This document shows positions 4,461-6,020 of a stretch of DNA of 6,020 nucleotides, piece by piece. Every line of letters starts with the position of its first letter. The first letter of the stretch is position 1. The notes below the pieces were generated by a model. That model ran no database searches. It was not told where the DNA came from and saw only the letters and a program-made list of their open reading frames with translations. The stretch is from NCBI GenBank assembly GCA_900317015.1, contig ONFH01000042.1, positions 1 to 6,020 of the forward strand. Direction: 5' to 3'. This stretch comes from an uncultured Erysipelotrichaceae bacterium (GTDB lineage: Bacteria; Bacillota_I; Bacilli_A; Erysipelotrichales; Coprobacillaceae). The position numbers and the translations under genes were made by a program.

Positions 4461-5077
4461 CTTATGAACAGAAAGCCTATGAGGCTGGCTATAAGCATAT
4501 CATCGGTTTAGATGAAGCCGGACGTGGTCCGATGGCTGGTCCCTTAGTGGTTGCTGGGGTCATCTTTCCTGAAGGCTATTATGATGAACGCATCAATGAC
4601 TCCAAGAAGCTTACGGAAAAGAAACGTGAAGCCTTATTTGATGTCATTAAGGAACATGCGTTAGCTTACTATATTCAGATCATGAGCGTCGAAGAAGTGG
4701 ATGAGCTCAATGTCTATCAGGCTTCTAAAGAAGGGATGATCCGCTGTATTGAGAAAATTGATGTCAAACCTGACTTTGCCTTAACGGATGCGATGCCAAT
4801 TGGTTCAGTCTTACTCCATGAAGCCATCGTTAAAGGTGATGGGAAAAGCATCTCCATTGGCGCTGCTTCTATTCTTGCCAAGGTGACAAGAGATCATATT
4901 ATGATCGAATATGCCAAACAGTATCCTGAATATGGCTTTGAAAAGCATAAAGGGTATCCGACTAAGGCCCATAAAGAAGCCTTACAGAAGTACGGTGTGA
5001 CACCGATCCATCGTAAGTCCTTTGGCCCCGTCCAGGAAGCTTTGCATAAACAGCTCAATATTTTCGATGATCTTTAA
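4445..5077 (+). CDS. rnhB: Ribonuclease HII
   Basis: Endonuclease that cuts the RNA strand of RNA-DNA hybrids and, importantly, nicks at single ribonucleotides misincorporated in DNA, starting their repair. The 210-residue product is typical for bacterial RNase HII. Its active-site carboxylates can be placed: Asp23 and Glu24 in GLDEAGRGPMAGP, Asp115 in FALTDAMPI, and Asp132 in VKGDGKS. Other family motifs are NDSKKLTEKKRE (51-62), SIGAASILAKVTRD (137-150), and EYGFEKHKGYPTKAH followed by HRKSFGPV near the end. The start at 4445 lies inside the last codons of ylqF (16-base overlap, another frame), with GGGAG (4429-4433) as a modest SD, so translational coupling is likely. The ylqF-rnhB pairing is conserved in Firmicutes, although the two functions differ. 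No convincing terminator is visible after the stop. Identification is secure. Confidence 0.97.
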   Translation: MCERLAYEQKAYEAGYKHIIGLDEAGRGPMAGPLVVAGVIFPEGYYDERINDSKKLTEKKREALFDVIKEHALAYYIQIMSVEEVDELNVYQASKEGMIRCIEKIDVKPDFALTDAMPIGSVLLHEAIVKGDGKSISIGAASILAKVTRDHIMIEYAKQYPEYGFEKHKGYPTKAHKEALQKYGVTPIHRKSFGPVQEALHKQLNIFDDL

Positions 5078-5109
5078 GATTCGTTTAGAAAACTTTTAGG
5101 ATTTGAATA

Positions 5110-5137
5110 TTGATTATTAACAAAATGATGGTATAGT
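5110..5137 (+). promoter_or_regulatory. Probable promoter of uppP
   Basis: A -10 box TATAGT (5132-5137, 5 of 6) and a -35 box TTGATT (5110-5115, 4 of 6) are separated by 16 bases, with an AT-rich spacer. Transcription would begin near 5144, giving a short leader of about 26 bases. TTGAATA (5103-5109) upstream and TATTCAA (5145-5151) plus ATTCAAAT (5162-5169) downstream form an inverted-repeat arrangement around the core. Confidence 0.62.
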
Positions 5138-5169
5138 TAACGCGTATTCAATAGAGAAAGGATTCAAAT

Positions 5170-6015
5170 ATGTTACTTAAATTATTTGTAAGTTTTTTAT
5201 TTGGGGTCGTTGAAGGGATCACGGAATGGCTTCCGGTCAGCTCAACGGGCCATATGATTTTATTAAACCAGTTTGTTTCATTAGAAAAACTGACAAGTGC
5301 AGATTTCTATTCAATGTTTGAAGTGGTCATCCAGTTAGGCGCCATCTTAGCCGTTGTCGTGATCTTCTGGAAACAGATCTGGCCATTTAGAAACGATAAG
5401 TCAAAAGAAGGGGCTGAACGTTACGTCAACCCAAGCATCATTCGTTTATGGGTAAGAATTTTAATTGCCTGTGTCCCAGCTGCCATCGTTGGTTTATTAT
5501 TCGATGATGTCTTTGAAGCTTTATTCTATAATCCAGTGTGTGTTGCAATCGCCTTGATCGTCTTTGGTGTGGCTTTCATCGTTGTCGAAAACAAAAACAA
5601 AGACCTAAAGCCAAAAATTACATCACTGAGACAGATCTCACCAAGAACGGCTTTAATTATTGGTGTTTTCCAGTTGATCGCCGCAATCTTCCCAGGAACT
5701 TCTCGTTCTGGTTCGACGATCTTAGGGGCTTTAGCCATCGGTGTCTCACGTACAGTGGCTGCTGAGTTTACATTCTTCTTAGCCATCCCTGTTATGTTTG
5801 GGGCTTCATTATTAAAGATCGCTAAATTTGGTTTAGCCTTCACTGGTGAACAGGCATTGATCTTAGCTGTCGGCTGTATCGTTGCCTTCGTGACATCCAT
5901 GTTGATCATCAAGTTCTTAATGGATTATATCAAGAAGCATGACTTCAAGGTCTTCGGCTGGTACCGAATCGTCTTAGGTCTCTTAGTTCTTGCTTATTTC
6001 TTCATTATTAAATAA
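5170..6015 (+). CDS. uppP: Undecaprenyl-diphosphatase (BacA/UppP family)
   Basis: Integral membrane phosphatase that converts undecaprenyl diphosphate to the monophosphate, regenerating the lipid carrier for peptidoglycan and other wall polymers. Extra copies confer bacitracin resistance in known cases. The 281-residue product is a normal length and highly hydrophobic, with about eight membrane segments. The first catalytic motif is EGITEWLPVSSTGH (15-28), with Glu15, Glu19, Ser25 and His28 matching the family's key residues. The second is FPGTSRSGST (174-183), with Arg179 as the essential arginine. The start at 5170 has AAAGGA (5157-5162) 7 bases upstream. Unlike the tightly packed genes before it, it is separated by a 92-base gap with its own probable promoter, so it is probably an independent unit. 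The stop lies five bases from the window end, so a terminator cannot be seen. Identification is secure; whether it is the only UppP of the cell is unknown. Confidence 0.97.
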   Translation: MLLKLFVSFLFGVVEGITEWLPVSSTGHMILLNQFVSLEKLTSADFYSMFEVVIQLGAILAVVVIFWKQIWPFRNDKSKEGAERYVNPSIIRLWVRILIACVPAAIVGLLFDDVFEALFYNPVCVAIALIVFGVAFIVVENKNKDLKPKITSLRQISPRTALIIGVFQLIAAIFPGTSRSGSTILGALAIGVSRTVAAEFTFFLAIPVMFGASLLKIAKFGLAFTGEQALILAVGCIVAFVTSMLIIKFLMDYIKKHDFKVFGWYRIVLGLLVLAYFFIIK

Positions 6016-6020
6016 TTTTA

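Noticed and set aside
5078..5100. Possible terminator after rnhB.
   Set aside because: Only a 4-bp GTTT/AAAC stem with a short T run is present, too weak to support.
1..6020. A CRISPR array, insertion sequence, tRNA/rRNA gene or new defence operon.
   Set aside because: No spaced repeats, transposase, terminal repeats or RNA-gene signatures were found. Apart from the partial HsdS-like gene, all genes are conserved housekeeping genes.

Overview
The window is a compact, entirely plus-strand stretch of a low-GC Gram-positive (Firmicutes/Bacillota) chromosome. The evidence is the gene order rpsP-khpA-rimM-trmD-rplS-lepB-ylqF(rbgA)-rnhB, the strong GGAGG-type Shine-Dalgarno sites, AT-rich codon use (many TTA and AGA codons) and U-tailed intrinsic terminators. 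A lepB between rplS and ylqF, and khpA without a ylqD neighbour, is more clostridia/Erysipelotrichia-like than Bacillus-like. An Erysipelotrichales or Coprobacillaceae gut bacterium is my best guess, but this is inference only.

Layout: (1) Bases 1-627 hold the 3' end of a gene whose product ends in a type I restriction/methylation target-recognition (HsdS-like) domain; its start lies outside the window. (2) Bases 626-717 hold a hairpin terminator whose right arm contains the -35 box of the rpsP promoter. (3) rpsP and khpA follow, ending in a terminator at 1246-1272. (4) rimM and trmD overlap and have no visible promoter of their own. (5) rplS has its own strong extended -10 promoter and a structured leader that can fold over its ribosome-binding site, then a strong terminator at 2991-3022. 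(6) lepB, ylqF and rnhB follow with very tight or overlapping junctions and no visible promoter, so they probably depend on read-through. (7) uppP has a separate promoter and runs almost to the window end. No stretch above 300 bases lacks a gene.

How the genes work together: S16 (rpsP) and L19 (rplS) are ribosomal proteins, RimM matures the 30S subunit, YlqF/RbgA is the GTPase for late 50S assembly, TrmD makes m1G37 in tRNA, and KhpA is a small KH RNA-binding protein. RNase HII removes ribonucleotides from DNA, LepB cleaves signal peptides, and UppP recycles the undecaprenyl carrier for the cell wall. This is a growth and translation housekeeping block. The placement of promoters and leaky-looking terminators suggests that the abundant ribosomal proteins are made at high level while the assembly factors and enzymes downstream receive only read-through transcription.

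I did not find a new defence or mobile system. The points most worth a second look are regulatory: the terminator/promoter overlap before rpsP, the near-identical 12-base extended -10 boxes of rpsP and rplS, the twin terminator-plus-SD modules, and the possible autoregulatory fold in the rplS leader.
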